DNA of 64,000 nt from Aequorivita echinoideorum. GTDB lineage: Bacteria; Bacteroidota; Bacteroidia; Flavobacteriales; Flavobacteriaceae. Position 1 is the first letter of the stretch, and every line of letters begins with the position of its first letter. The position numbers and the translations under genes were made by a program. The notes under the pieces were generated by a model that searched no databases, had not been told where the DNA came from, and saw only the letters and a list, made by a program, of their open reading frames with translations. Location of the stretch: NCBI RefSeq assembly GCF_018476645.1, contig NZ_JAHCTB010000002.1:372001-436000 (forward strand), read 5' to 3'. Below are positions 21,188 through 30,098 of this stretch, piece after piece.

Positions 21188-23160
21188 TGGCAGGCTTTCA
21201 ACCCCCATCGCTCAGTCTCAACTACCTTCCTTTTTCTGGAAACATCCCCAATGAGGAAGTTTTGCTCTTGCCAGAATTTGTTCCTTGGTCGCAAGTACAG
21301 ATAATTGGGAAGCCAGACTGGCTCGATGTTATTTTTATTGATTATGCGTATGATGAGGAAGATGAAGACCAAATAATTGGTTTGCGCTATACTATTGCTA
21401 TTAAACCGCAGGCAGCAAATCAATTGCCTGTTGGGTACCATACTGGAAATATTACTTTGCGAGTCAAGCGACCATTCGTTTTCCAAGACAGAAACTATAT
21501 ACTGCCTGTTACATTGCGCATTCTTCAATATGTGCAATTGGCAATATCTCCGGTAATTTGGCAAGTAAACTACACACAGGGGAACACACCGCCTTCCGGA
21601 AATTTCTTTCAAGTTTCCGCATCACGGCCGTGGAGCATTACGTCAAACCAAACCTACCTAACCTTTAGCCAGACCAACGGTGTGGGCACAGCCCAGGTTG
21701 CGGCCTATGTAGATGTTAACGCCGTTCCTTTAGGTACGCATATTGCCCAATTTTTGGTGGATGATGGCGCAAACACGGTAACTGGCACCGTGGTTATAAA
21801 AATTTTTGGCGATGGCCCAAACGATTATGTGGTGGTAAATCCTGCCGGGCTTGAATTTTCGGAAACGTACCACTTAAACCCTACAGATGTGCGCACGTTT
21901 ACGGTAGACAGTTCCGTGGACAATGTGGTGTCCACAAATGTTGGCTGGTTGGAGTTTTCCGAAACCGATTTGGATGCAGGCTTCAGCACAGTGAGCGTGC
22001 GTACCATTAACACGCAAACCTTGGATTTGGGCGCTTATCCCGCCACTATTTCAATTTCAAACCCAGAAACCGGCACGCGCACAATTGATGTTATTTTGCT
22101 CATTGTTGCCAAGCAGCTTCCCGGTTTGGTAAACGGCGGGTTCTATTATTCGGAAGATAGGAACAAATTATCAATGAATAATTCAGCTGCAAACCAGCAG
22201 GCCACGCTGGCTATAAAAGCTACAGGCAAATTCGGAATTAAAAATTACGTGAAACGCGTACCGTATTACCAAAATTTGATGCAGTCCGTTATTGGTTTGG
22301 AAACAAAAATTCTATTGACTCAAGAATTGATTCCGGTATTGAACAGCTCAATATTTTATGTTCCCATAAAGCCCGTGCGTTATGATATCAGACTAAATAA
22401 TGTTGCCATCCTTGGTTTAAACAACTTGGCACAAACTATTTCTTCAGGAAACCAATTCCAGAATTTGAGATTCATCAACGGCAGAAATCCAGTCAATGGC
22501 AAGGCTGAAAAAGCATTTTTTACGCGACTTACATATCTTCCAGAAAAAATAGAAGTTGCGGCAGACGGTTGGCTTGCCATATCGATGCGCTATATAGGTG
22601 CGGTAAGTAATTTCAAAGCTAACTTAATTGTTGGAAATAATGTAGCCGAACCAATACCCACTATCTGGCCTGTCAATCTTTCAAATACTGAAATTTATAC
22701 CGCACTCATCAAGGTTTCTGAATTGAATGCCGTACCGGGAAATAGATACTTGTTGGAATTTGAGAAAATGAAGACCGAAATCCAGATAAAACATTCCCAG
22801 ATGCCAACCACCCAGATTATTTGGGAAAACGAATGGGATTGCCCAGAAATTTTTAATTGTACTGGACCTTTGGAAATTACCAATGATGATGGCAGCACAA
22901 CCACAACCTTAACTCGCGAAGGACAGGATTACGAAAAAACAATTGAAATCAAGAGGCCGAAGAGTTTTTCAATTAATACTGGAAATATATACCAAGCCGA
23001 GCGTGACTTCTTGGGCACCATCATGCACGCAAAAAGAATCTGGATCCAAATTGGCAAAGATCGATTTGAAGTTATCCGGAATTTTAGAAATGTAGATATT
23101 TTCAAGACCCGCGAATTTGTAACCGATTTCACCTTAAAATTTAAAGCTGCAGTACAATGA
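21187..23160 (+). CDS. Tail protein with BACON-like repeats
   Basis: 657 residues. Three consecutive beta-sandwich-like repeats occupy about residues 1-310. Each has a Trp or aromatic at the start of a strand (WLDVIF, WSITSNQTYLTFS, WLEFSETDLD) and a Gly/Tyr-rich close (LPVGYHTGNI, VPLGTHIAQF, LDLGAYPATI). This is the pattern of BACON modules, common in Bacteroidota surface proteins and in gut phage tails. The C-terminal half is unlike them and may be the distal-tail part. It lies directly after the tape measure, so a distal tail or baseplate hub role that also touches surface glycans is likely. Confidence 0.6.
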   Translation: MAGFQPPSLSLNYLPFSGNIPNEEVLLLPEFVPWSQVQIIGKPDWLDVIFIDYAYDEEDEDQIIGLRYTIAIKPQAANQLPVGYHTGNITLRVKRPFVFQDRNYILPVTLRILQYVQLAISPVIWQVNYTQGNTPPSGNFFQVSASRPWSITSNQTYLTFSQTNGVGTAQVAAYVDVNAVPLGTHIAQFLVDDGANTVTGTVVIKIFGDGPNDYVVVNPAGLEFSETYHLNPTDVRTFTVDSSVDNVVSTNVGWLEFSETDLDAGFSTVSVRTINTQTLDLGAYPATISISNPETGTRTIDVILLIVAKQLPGLVNGGFYYSEDRNKLSMNNSAANQQATLAIKATGKFGIKNYVKRVPYYQNLMQSVIGLETKILLTQELIPVLNSSIFYVPIKPVRYDIRLNNVAILGLNNLAQTISSGNQFQNLRFINGRNPVNGKAEKAFFTRLTYLPEKIEVAADGWLAISMRYIGAVSNFKANLIVGNNVAEPIPTIWPVNLSNTEIYTALIKVSELNAVPGNRYLLEFEKMKTEIQIKHSQMPTTQIIWENEWDCPEIFNCTGPLEITNDDGSTTTTLTREGQDYEKTIEIKRPKSFSINTGNIYQAERDFLGTIMHAKRIWIQIGKDRFEVIRNFRNVDIFKTREFVTDFTLKFKAAVQ

Positions 23161-24935
23161 TCTATTTTCAATCAGAACAATTTGAATTGAATTTACTGGC
23201 TTTTGGTGTGTCGCTAAATGAAGAAAACGACATTTTTACGGACAGCATAAACAAGAGTTATTCCCTACCATTTACAATAAAGGCCGATAATGCAATTCTG
23301 GAAAAATTGGGACTGCCTACGCTGGATGATATTACCGATGTCAATTCAAAGATTCCCGGTAGGTTAAAATTGCCATCCTCTCATTATAGTGCAAATCTAT
23401 TCTTGGGTGAAGTTTTTGGCGATAATTTAGAATGCAAGATAACATTTGGCGAGGCCACGCTTCCGGTTTATGAAACCAAATTAAAGGATTTGCCTTGGCC
23501 CATAATCTTAGCGGGTGACCTTCGCCAGCATGCAAAAAATCGTATAGATCAGCAATGGCCACTTTTAGGGTACAATTTTCCAATGGTCTACAATCCAAAA
23601 ATTAAGGAAGAAAGCAATTATGATCTTTTTGAGGGATTTGTAAATAACTACGCCAATGGCGAATTTCTTCAAAATGAAATCGATACCTCTGGCGAAGAAA
23701 ATGTATATATAAACCGGAATGTAATGGTGCCTTTTCCCTATTTACTGGAAATATTGAAGTTTGGCTATAAAACAGCTGGACTGAAAGCTGTGGGCGAAAT
23801 CTTTCAAGATGAAACTTTAAAGAAAGCCGTGTATATGCCGGAAAAATTTCTTGAAAAATTGGACGGTAGCCAATATCTGCAGTTTGCCTTCACGTCGAGA
23901 ACAAGGATGGAAACTGCATCAAACATTATGTACAATGTTTATGAACGCAGTTTTGTACCAGAAAATGATGGCACGTACAATTTAGCTTTCACAATCAATT
24001 TAGACCCAACGCTTGCAAAATATTTTAGGTTGGAAATTTTAAGGGAAAATGCACTTTCCGGCACATTGACAACACTTGAAAGATATTACAGCACCGAAAA
24101 CCGTGTGCAGTTGGATGAAAAATTGGACATTGAAGTAACTCCGGCAAATGAGCAAGATCCTATTTTGGTACGATTAACGCTTTTGTACACCAACCGATCG
24201 ATATCAGATTTCAATAATTTTGAATTCTCATTCAGCGATGGGCAATTGAATGTGTTCCCAACATCATTTTCATTGCGGGATTTTATGCCAGATATGACTT
24301 TTGGCGAATATGTGAACAAACTAAAAAACTGGCTCAATCTTGAAATCGTTCCGCAGGAAACGGCCGTAATGATTAATTTCCTTCAAAAGAATATTTTGAA
24401 TAGGGCAAAAAGATCGCACCGCCACTTAGAGGTAATTCCAAAGAAGCAAACAAATTCAAATAGATTCTACAAATTGAACTACGCAAATGATGAGCGCGTG
24501 TTTTACACAAAGGACGGGCAAATTTATAGCGATTTGGATGATGAAGGAAGTGATATCGTCATCATTGATATGGGAGTACAGCCCGCAATTGTGGAAAGTA
24601 ATAAAGGCGTGACCACTGCCGTTATGCCTGAAAATACAAGTGATCTGGATTTTTGTATTTATGGTGGCGTTTCTGGTGGCCGCCCCGTTTGCAAATTTGA
24701 GGATTCCAAAAAACTAAACCTTCAGAATGTATTCAAAAAATGGTGGGAAGATTGGTTGCGCGTGCGCGTTCGCGGGTATAGCTACAAAGAAAATTTTGAA
24801 TGCTCCCCTCACGAAATATTTATGATTGATGAAATAAGCGTGAAATACAATCAGTTCCACATTATGAAAAAGCTGAACCGGAAATATATCAGTGAAGATA
24901 TTATGAAAGTGGACGTGGAAAGTGAGACGTTTTAA
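23157..24935 (+). CDS. Tail tip / baseplate protein
   Basis: 592 residues, overlapping the previous gene by 4 bases (ATGA). It is the third gene of the tape-measure operon and the last structural gene. The sequence is beta-rich, with no signal peptide and no obvious enzyme motif. A segment near 395-420 (YVNKLKNWLNLEIVPQETAV) resembles the hub region of tail-associated proteins. In siphophages the second gene after the tape measure encodes the tail tip or tail-associated lysin, so this role is inferred from order. A convergent hairpin separates it from the integrase. Confidence 0.55.
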   Translation: MIYFQSEQFELNLLAFGVSLNEENDIFTDSINKSYSLPFTIKADNAILEKLGLPTLDDITDVNSKIPGRLKLPSSHYSANLFLGEVFGDNLECKITFGEATLPVYETKLKDLPWPIILAGDLRQHAKNRIDQQWPLLGYNFPMVYNPKIKEESNYDLFEGFVNNYANGEFLQNEIDTSGEENVYINRNVMVPFPYLLEILKFGYKTAGLKAVGEIFQDETLKKAVYMPEKFLEKLDGSQYLQFAFTSRTRMETASNIMYNVYERSFVPENDGTYNLAFTINLDPTLAKYFRLEILRENALSGTLTTLERYYSTENRVQLDEKLDIEVTPANEQDPILVRLTLLYTNRSISDFNNFEFSFSDGQLNVFPTSFSLRDFMPDMTFGEYVNKLKNWLNLEIVPQETAVMINFLQKNILNRAKRSHRHLEVIPKKQTNSNRFYKLNYANDERVFYTKDGQIYSDLDDEGSDIVIIDMGVQPAIVESNKGVTTAVMPENTSDLDFCIYGGVSGGRPVCKFEDSKKLNLQNVFKKWWEDWLRVRVRGYSYKENFECSPHEIFMIDEISVKYNQFHIMKKLNRKYISEDIMKVDVESETF

Positions 24936-24941
24936 AGTTTC

Positions 24942-24966
24942 AGTTGTAAAGTATTTCTTTACAACT
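24942..24966. terminator. Hairpin between convergent tail and integrase genes
   Basis: AGTTGTAAAG (24942-24951) pairs with CTTTACAACT (24957-24966) over a 5-base loop. It lies in the 30-base gap between two converging genes and touches the integrase stop. T-runs beside it are short, so it is a weak or bidirectional terminator. Confidence 0.5.
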
Positions 24967-26198
24967 CAAAAATCAATTGTATAAATTTCGCTGTGGTCTG
25001 GCGGGATGGATTTTTTATGCTGGCGTAAATAATTTTTTATTCCCGCCACGCTTTTATGCTGCGTAATGGGCATCAACTTGAACAAAATTTCCTGTTCCCC
25101 CATCCCCCGTTTTTGCAAGGAATGGAATAAATCCATAATAGCTGTATGCCGAAATGAATAAATCGAATATTCGCTACCAAAACCCATTTCATTTTTTATC
25201 TTCCGGAACCGCTCCCCAAAATGATCAACCCTGCTTTTTAATTTTGCATCGCTCCAGTCGCGCGGCCTATTCATATTGCTAAAAATATGAAAGCTTGGCG
25301 GTTCATTTTCCAAATGTAACGCTTCAATGGTTGGTTTCATTTTATCAATGATACGCCGCACGCTCAAAGCATCAGTCTTCGTTTCTACAGATAAAAAGTT
25401 TTGATCCAATTGAATATCCTTAACCTGCAACCTGCATATTTCCCGCGGGCGAAGCAGTGCATACAAAATAAAACTGATGAAATGGATTAGGTATGGATCC
25501 TCGTCTTGCAGCTTTAATTTAATCGCCTTCAGTTCTTCCAGCGTAAATGCCTTGTTGTTTACAGGCGATTGGTCCACATCTGGAATGTCCTTAATAAAAT
25601 TCACAGGAAGTATCCGTTCGTTTTTTAAGGTAGTGAATAAAGCGGACAAACTTCTTTTGTGGTTGTTAATGGAAGTCCCGGCTAAATTTTTACCGGTCTT
25701 TTCATTGGTATAATCGTTGCGAAGCCAATCAAAAAAATCATAAAAATTATCCAGACTAAATCTTGAAATTTCCATCCCAAAATAACCCTCAATTTTCGCC
25801 CAATCCAAAAATCGGTTTAGATGTTGTTCGTAACCGCTGGAGGTCGTGCCTTTTCTATTTTTGGTTTTAATTTTAAGAGCAAAAGTCAACGCCTCGTTTA
25901 CTGTTAAATTTCTCGTTTTCGACTTTTTGACACTTTTTGTTTCTTTTGTAACTGGATTCCAGCCACGCTCCAGCATTTTTTCATAAGCCTTACACAATTG
26001 CTTTCCCGCAGCTCTACGTTCTTTCGCGGTGGGAAGTCTATTAATCCCTTTCAAAAATGTGATTTTTTTATCTAAAGGCCCGTTGGGATCAGATCTCCAA
26101 TAAAATGATACATACCAATTCTTGCCAGTGGCAACGGATGGCCTTCCCTTTACACGTGGAATAAAGAGTTTTGGTGTAGAATAACGTTTTTTTGCCAT
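24966..26198 (-). CDS. int: Tyrosine integrase (site-specific recombinase)
   Basis: 410 residues from the ATG at 26198. The frame is open 30 codons further up, but the chosen start aligns with that of the 84-aa stand-alone domain. The N-terminal ~90 residues are the arm-binding region; a SAM-like core-binding domain follows (NEALTFALKIKT, about 105-200). The catalytic domain shows Arg250 in ALLRPREICRL, the SFRHTA box near 360, and the nucleophile Tyr390 in IKNYLRQ. The His of the usual HxxRH motif is Ser here. It faces the tRNA-Leu 3' end about 120 bases away, which fits integration there. Confidence 0.9.
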   Translation of the reverse strand: MAKKRYSTPKLFIPRVKGRPSVATGKNWYVSFYWRSDPNGPLDKKITFLKGINRLPTAKERRAAGKQLCKAYEKMLERGWNPVTKETKSVKKSKTRNLTVNEALTFALKIKTKNRKGTTSSGYEQHLNRFLDWAKIEGYFGMEISRFSLDNFYDFFDWLRNDYTNEKTGKNLAGTSINNHKRSLSALFTTLKNERILPVNFIKDIPDVDQSPVNNKAFTLEELKAIKLKLQDEDPYLIHFISFILYALLRPREICRLQVKDIQLDQNFLSVETKTDALSVRRIIDKMKPTIEALHLENEPPSFHIFSNMNRPRDWSDAKLKSRVDHFGERFRKIKNEMGFGSEYSIYSFRHTAIMDLFHSLQKRGMGEQEILFKLMPITQHKSVAGIKNYLRQHKKSIPPDHSEIYTIDF

Positions 26199-26200
26199 AC

Positions 26201-26214
26201 AAATCTTCAGATTT
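26201..26214. promoter_or_regulatory. Palindrome just upstream of the integrase start
   Basis: AAATCTTCAGATTT: six-base arms around TC, 3 bases from the integrase ATG. A protein bound here would cover the ribosome site. Two GGGTGG repeats (26217 and 26231 region) lie further upstream and could be arm-type sites. This is interpretation of short sequence only. Confidence 0.3.
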
Positions 26215-26284
26215 ATAGGGTGGATTACAGGGTGGTTTGTTAAAAAATCCTCATTTTCCATAATTGAAAAAGGAGTTCTAAAAA

Positions 26285-26312
26285 CCAAAAAACCCCTGAA
26301 TTTACAGGGGTT
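26285..26312 (-). terminator. Terminator of tRNA-Leu
   Basis: AACCCCTG (26291-26298) pairs with CAGGGGTT (26305-26312). On the minus strand the hairpin is followed by a T-run (26292-26285), 9 bases after the tRNA 3' end. Confidence 0.75.
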
Positions 26313-26320
26313 TTATTCAG

Positions 26321-26404
26321 TACTCGAGGCGGGACTTGAACCCGCACGACCAGATGGTCACAGGATTTTAAGTCCGGCGTGTCTACCAATTCCACCACTC
26401 GAGC
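26321..26404 (-). tRNA. tRNA-Leu (UAA)
   Basis: 84 bases on the minus strand. It folds as a cloverleaf with a 7-pair acceptor (first pair G-U), a D-arm, the anticodon loop C-T-TAA-A-A, the long variable arm usual for Leu (TGACCATCTGGTCG), and T-loop GTTCAAGTC. No CCA is encoded. The prophage integrase and the whole prophage lie on its 3' side, so this 3' end is the likely attachment site; the other copy of the core would be beyond the left edge of the window. Confidence 0.95.
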
Positions 26405-26433
26405 AGTTGTCTATATTACAACTCGGACTTAAC

Positions 26434-26460
26434 AAAAAATGCCGAATTGCATCCGGCATT
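26434..26460 (-). terminator. Hairpin downstream of tRNA-Gly
   Basis: AATGCCG (26438-26444) pairs with CGGCATT (26454-26460). On the minus strand T follows at 26439-26434. A second GC-rich hairpin (CCCCGA/TCGGGG-like) lies at about 26481-26497. Confidence 0.55.
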
Positions 26461-26526
26461 ATGATTAGCGAAAAACGGCCCCGACGCTTCGGGGTAACCG
26501 CAACCACGAAGGTTTGTCGCATTTAG

Positions 26527-26599
26527 AGCGAAAAACGGGATTCGAACCCGCGACCTCCACCTTGGCAAGGTGGCGCTCTACCAACTGAGCTATTTTCGC
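26527..26599 (-). tRNA. tRNA-Gly (GCC)
   Basis: 73 bases on the minus strand: acceptor GCGAAAA/TTTTCGC, D-arm AGCTCAGTTGGTAGAGC, anticodon loop TT-GCC-AA, T-arm GCGGG-TTCGAAT-CCCGT. CCA is not encoded. It lies 122 bases upstream of tRNA-Leu in the same direction, so the two may be one transcript. Confidence 0.95.
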
Positions 26600-26614
26600 A
26601 TTTTTCAAATTTCT

Positions 26615-26657
26615 GCGCTCTACCATCCCGATAACTATCGGAAGAGCTATTTTCGCA
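26615..26657 (-). pseudogene. Broken 5' fragment of tRNA-Gly with a palindromic insert
   Basis: The bases GCGCTCTACCA and GAGCTATTTTCGCA of the tRNA-Gly 5' half recur here exactly, but separated by TCCCGATAACTATCGGAA, a short palindromic repeat of Bacteroidota type. The 3' half of the tRNA is missing. It is probably a remnant of a duplicated tRNA gene or an old integration scar. Confidence 0.7.
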
Positions 26658-26754
26658 GAATACTAAATGAACGTTGCTTCGTTACCAAAGCGGGAGCAAA
26701 TTTAAAACTTTTACTTCAAAAGCAAAGTTTTTTTTGAGAAATTAAATGAAAAAA

Positions 26755-29370
26755 TTACTTTTTAAATTTTACTGATGCATTACGCTGCAACATTCGCCGT
26801 ATCTCGTTCAACTTCATTAATGCCTCCACCGGCGTAAGTGTATTAATATCAATCTCTAAAATTTCCTCACGAAGTTCTTCCAAAAGTGGGTCATCCAATT
26901 TGAAAAAACTCAATTGCATTTCTTCTTTTGAAACTGCCTTCATTTCCTCGGTCAATTCTTCCGAAGCATGGCTCTTTTCAAGCCTTTTCAATATTTTATT
27001 GGCCCGCTGAAGCACCGCTTGCGGCATTCCTGCCATTTTTGCCACGTGAATTCCAAAACTGTGGTGGCTTCCGCCCGGAACCAATTTCCGAAGAAAAAGA
27101 ACAGTATCCTTCAATTCCTTTACAGAAACATTATAGTTTTTTATCCGCGGAAACGTTTCCGTCATTTCATTCAATTCGTGGTAATGGGTTGCAAAAAGCG
27201 TTTTTCCTTTTGAAGGGTGCTCGTGCAAATATTCACTGATGGCCCACGCAATTGATATACCATCATAGGTGCTGGTGCCACGACCAATTTCATCCAAAAG
27301 AATCAAACTTCGCTCTGAAAGATTGTTGAGAATGCTTGCTGTCTCGTTCATCTCCACCATAAAAGTGGATTCGCCCATGGAGATATTATCGCTCGCACCC
27401 ACACGCGTAAAGATTTTATCCACACAGCCCATTCGCACTGCTGAGGCAGGCACAAAACTTCCCATTTGCGCGAGCAGAACAATTAATGCCGTTTGCCGCA
27501 GAATTGCCGACTTACCGCTCATGTTGGGGCCAGTGATCATAATAATTTGTTGGTTTTCACGATCGAGAAAAACATCGTTCGCAATGTACGGAGTATCGTG
27601 CGGGAGCTGTTTTTCAATCACAGGGTGGCGGCCTTCCTTTATGTCCAAATCAAACGTTTCATCCAAAAGTGGACGCGTATAATTGGCATCTTTCGCTTGT
27701 GTTGCAAAAGAACACAGGCAATCCAACTGTGCAATTAGTGCAGCGTTTTGTTGTACCGATGCAATAAACTGAAGCAACCAATCAATCAGTTTGGCAAAAA
27801 TTTCCTGTTCCAATGCGAGTATTTTTTCCTCGGCACCAAGAATTTTAGTTTCGTATTCCTTTAATTCTTCCGTAATATATCTCTCGGCGTTCACCAGAGT
27901 TTGCTTACGAATCCATTCCTGTGGAACCTTGTCCTTATGCGTATTTCGAACTTCTATGTAATAACCGAAAACATTGTTTGAAGCAATTTTCAATGAAGAA
28001 ATTCCTGTTCGTTTTGTTTCGCGCTCCAGCATTGCATCCAAATATTCCTTTCCATTTGCTGAAATATTCCGAAGTTCATCAAGTGTTTCCGAAAATCCTT
28101 CCGCGATTGTATTTCCTTTTAAAATATTTACCGGCGCTTCCTCGAAGAGTGTTTCTTTTATTTTGTTCCGAAGCAATTCGCAATCGTGTAATTGCTCTCC
28201 AATGATTTTCAGCGATTCATTTTTGGAATTTAGCGCCAAAACTTTGATAGGAACAATAGCCTCCAAGGAATTTTTAAGCTGAATAACCTCCCGGGGATTG
28301 ATTTTTCCCGTGGCCACTTTTGAAATCAATCGCTCCAAATCGCCAATACGTTTTGTATGCTGTTGAATTTTCTCTAAAGTAAGTGGGTTATCCAACAGAA
28401 AACTCACCACTTCGTGCCGGCGGGTAATCTTGTCCACATTTTTCAGCGGAAGTGCCATCCAGCGTTTCAAGAGCCTTCCGCCCATAGGCGAAATGGTTTT
28501 ATCAATCACATCCAAAAGCGTAACCGCATTTTGTTGGGTGGAATGGTACAATTCCAAATTGCGGATGGTAAAACGGTCCATCCAAACGTATTCCTCCTCG
28601 GCAATGCGCGCCAATTTTGAGATGTGCTGCAACTTTGTGTGACGCGTTTCACTTAAATAATGGAGCGCTGCGCCCGCTGCGATAATGCCGTCTTCCAGAT
28701 GGTCGACTCCAAAACCTTTTAGATTTTTTACATCAAAATGCTTCGTGAGCGTTTCAAAGGCGTAATCGCTTTGGAAAATCCAATCCTCCAAATAGAAAGT
28801 ATGGTATTCATTTCCAAATGTTTCAGAAAATACTTTCCGTTTCTGTTTGGAGAAAAGCACTTCCGAAGGATTGAAATTCTGAAGCAGTTTATCAACGTAT
28901 TCGGAAGAACCTTCAGAAACCAAGAATTCACCTGTGGAAACGTCCAAAAATGAAACCCCAAGATTTTTATTTCCGAAATAAACCGCCGCCAAAAAGTTAT
29001 TTGATTTCGATTTTAAAATATCATCGTTGAAAGCAACTCCGGGCGTGACCAATTCGGTGACGCCACGCTTTACGATGGTTTTGGTCATTTTTGGGTCTTC
29101 CAGTTGGTCGCAAATTGCAACCCGGCAACCCGCCATCACCAATTTTGGCAAATAGGTATTCAATGAATGGTGCGGGAAACCAGCAAGTTCGGTACGCTCG
29201 CTCCCGTTGTTTCTATTGGTGAGCGTAATGTTCAAAATGCCAGCGGCACGGATGGCGTCTTCCCCAAAAGTTTCGTAGAAATCGCCCACACGAAACAGTA
29301 ACAAAGCATCGGGATACTTCGCTTTTATCGTGTTGTATTGCTTCATCAACGGGGTTTCCTTCTTCGCCAT
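26755..29370 (-). CDS. mutS: DNA mismatch repair protein MutS
   Basis: 871 residues, full length for the family. It recognises mismatches and small loops and starts repair with MutL. The mismatch-contacting Phe-x-Glu is F31-Y-E33 in [11 protein letters not shown]. Connector, lever and clamp regions follow, and the ABC-type ATPase has Walker A GPNMSGKS near 612, signature STFMVEM, and Walker [13 protein letters not shown] with the H-loop ATHYHEL. It ends in a normal C-terminal helical part ([17 protein letters not shown]). It runs back towards the tRNA pair and is divergent from the RNA methyltransferase. Confidence 0.98.
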   Translation of the reverse strand: MAKKETPLMKQYNTIKAKYPDALLLFRVGDFYETFGEDAIRAAGILNITLTNRNNGSERTELAGFPHHSLNTYLPKLVMAGCRVAICDQLEDPKMTKTIVKRGVTELVTPGVAFNDDILKSKSNNFLAAVYFGNKNLGVSFLDVSTGEFLVSEGSSEYVDKLLQNFNPSEVLFSKQKRKVFSETFGNEYHTFYLEDWIFQSDYAFETLTKHFDVKNLKGFGVDHLEDGIIAAGAALHYLSETRHTKLQHISKLARIAEEEYVWMDRFTIRNLELYHSTQQNAVTLLDVIDKTISPMGGRLLKRWMALPLKNVDKITRRHEVVSFLLDNPLTLEKIQQHTKRIGDLERLISKVATGKINPREVIQLKNSLEAIVPIKVLALNSKNESLKIIGEQLHDCELLRNKIKETLFEEAPVNILKGNTIAEGFSETLDELRNISANGKEYLDAMLERETKRTGISSLKIASNNVFGYYIEVRNTHKDKVPQEWIRKQTLVNAERYITEELKEYETKILGAEEKILALEQEIFAKLIDWLLQFIASVQQNAALIAQLDCLCSFATQAKDANYTRPLLDETFDLDIKEGRHPVIEKQLPHDTPYIANDVFLDRENQQIIMITGPNMSGKSAILRQTALIVLLAQMGSFVPASAVRMGCVDKIFTRVGASDNISMGESTFMVEMNETASILNNLSERSLILLDEIGRGTSTYDGISIAWAISEYLHEHPSKGKTLFATHYHELNEMTETFPRIKNYNVSVKELKDTVLFLRKLVPGGSHHSFGIHVAKMAGMPQAVLQRANKILKRLEKSHASEELTEEMKAVSKEEMQLSFFKLDDPLLEELREEILEIDINTLTPVEALMKLNEIRRMLQRNASVKFKK

Positions 29371-29378
29371 ACTAAATG

Positions 29379-29392
29379 CCCGCGCAGGCGGG
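29379..29392. repeat. Small GC-rich palindromic repeat in the mutS leader
   Basis: CCCGC-GCAG-GCGGG, flanked by A and T, 9 bases upstream of the mutS ATG. Such short GC hairpins are scattered in Bacteroidota genomes. Its place could influence translation of mutS, but it may be neutral. Confidence 0.55.
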
Positions 29393-29545
29393 TTTCTTTA
29401 CATTAAAAATTCAATCGATAAATGTAACCAAATTGCCCTTTTCCTAAAAATGAAGTGATTGTGAATTATTCAGTTTTATCAACAATTCCGCAGAAATTAT
29501 CATTCAAAATTGCTTTGAGAAACAATCCAATTTCACAATAACTTT

Positions 29546-29553
29546 TAACTTTG
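29546..29553 (+). promoter_or_regulatory. TAnnTTTG promoter element of the RNA methyltransferase
   Basis: TAACTTTG, followed by CGC, 8 bases before the ATG at 29561. It is an exact match to the Bacteroidota -7 consensus; no clear TTTG is found at the usual -33 distance. The leader would be very short. Confidence 0.4.
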
Positions 29554-29560
29554 CGCATCC

Positions 29561-30097
29561 ATGAAAAACCGAAAATTAAAAAACAGCGAACTGAACCGAA
29601 TAAACACTGAAGAATATAAAGCTTCAGAAAAGACGCCGCTTATTATCATTCTCGATAATATTCGGAGTTTGAATAACATCGGTTCCGTTTTTCGCACCGC
29701 GGACGCATTTTTGGTGAAGAAAATCTATCTGTGCGGCATTACCGCAAAGCCACCGCACAAGGACATAAACAAGACTGCCCTTGGCGCACAGGATAGTGTG
29801 GAATGGGAATACGCCGAAAATACGGTTGATGTAGTTTCAAAATTACAAAGCGAAGGTGTATTTGTTACTTCTATTGAGCAAGCGGAACTTGCGATAAATC
29901 TGAACGATTTTTCTGTTAATAAGCATATTACGTATGCCGTGATTTTTGGAAATGAAGTGAAAGGCGTGCAGCAAAAAGTGGTTTCCGCCAGCGATGCGGT
30001 GATTGAAATTCCGCAGTTTGGCACCAAGCATTCCCTTAATATTTCGGTGAGCGTGGGGGTTGTGGTTTGGGACTTATTCTGTAAACTTCAGAAATAA
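29561..30097 (+). CDS. TrmH/SpoU family RNA 2'-O-methyltransferase
   Basis: 178 residues, a single SPOUT catalytic domain that methylates ribose 2'-OH in tRNA or rRNA using S-adenosylmethionine. Motif 1 is IRSLNNIGSVFRTAD (Asn and Arg near 37-45), motif 2 VIFGNEVKGV near 128, and motif 3 IPQFGTKHSLNISVSVGVV near 149, forming the knotted SAM site. There is no N-terminal substrate-binding extension, so the target (tRNA Gm18, tRNA wobble or 23S) cannot be told. It converges with the folK-dNK gene, one base apart. Confidence 0.88.
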   Translation: MKNRKLKNSELNRINTEEYKASEKTPLIIILDNIRSLNNIGSVFRTADAFLVKKIYLCGITAKPPHKDINKTALGAQDSVEWEYAENTVDVVSKLQSEGVFVTSIEQAELAINLNDFSVNKHITYAVIFGNEVKGVQQKVVSASDAVIEIPQFGTKHSLNISVSVGVVVWDLFCKLQK

Positions 30098-30098
30098 A

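Noticed and set aside
26199-26288. Upstream 30-codon extension of the integrase
   Set aside because: The stand-alone paralogue begins at the equivalent of the ATG at 26198, and the extension contains the palindrome and repeats expected of non-coding control DNA.
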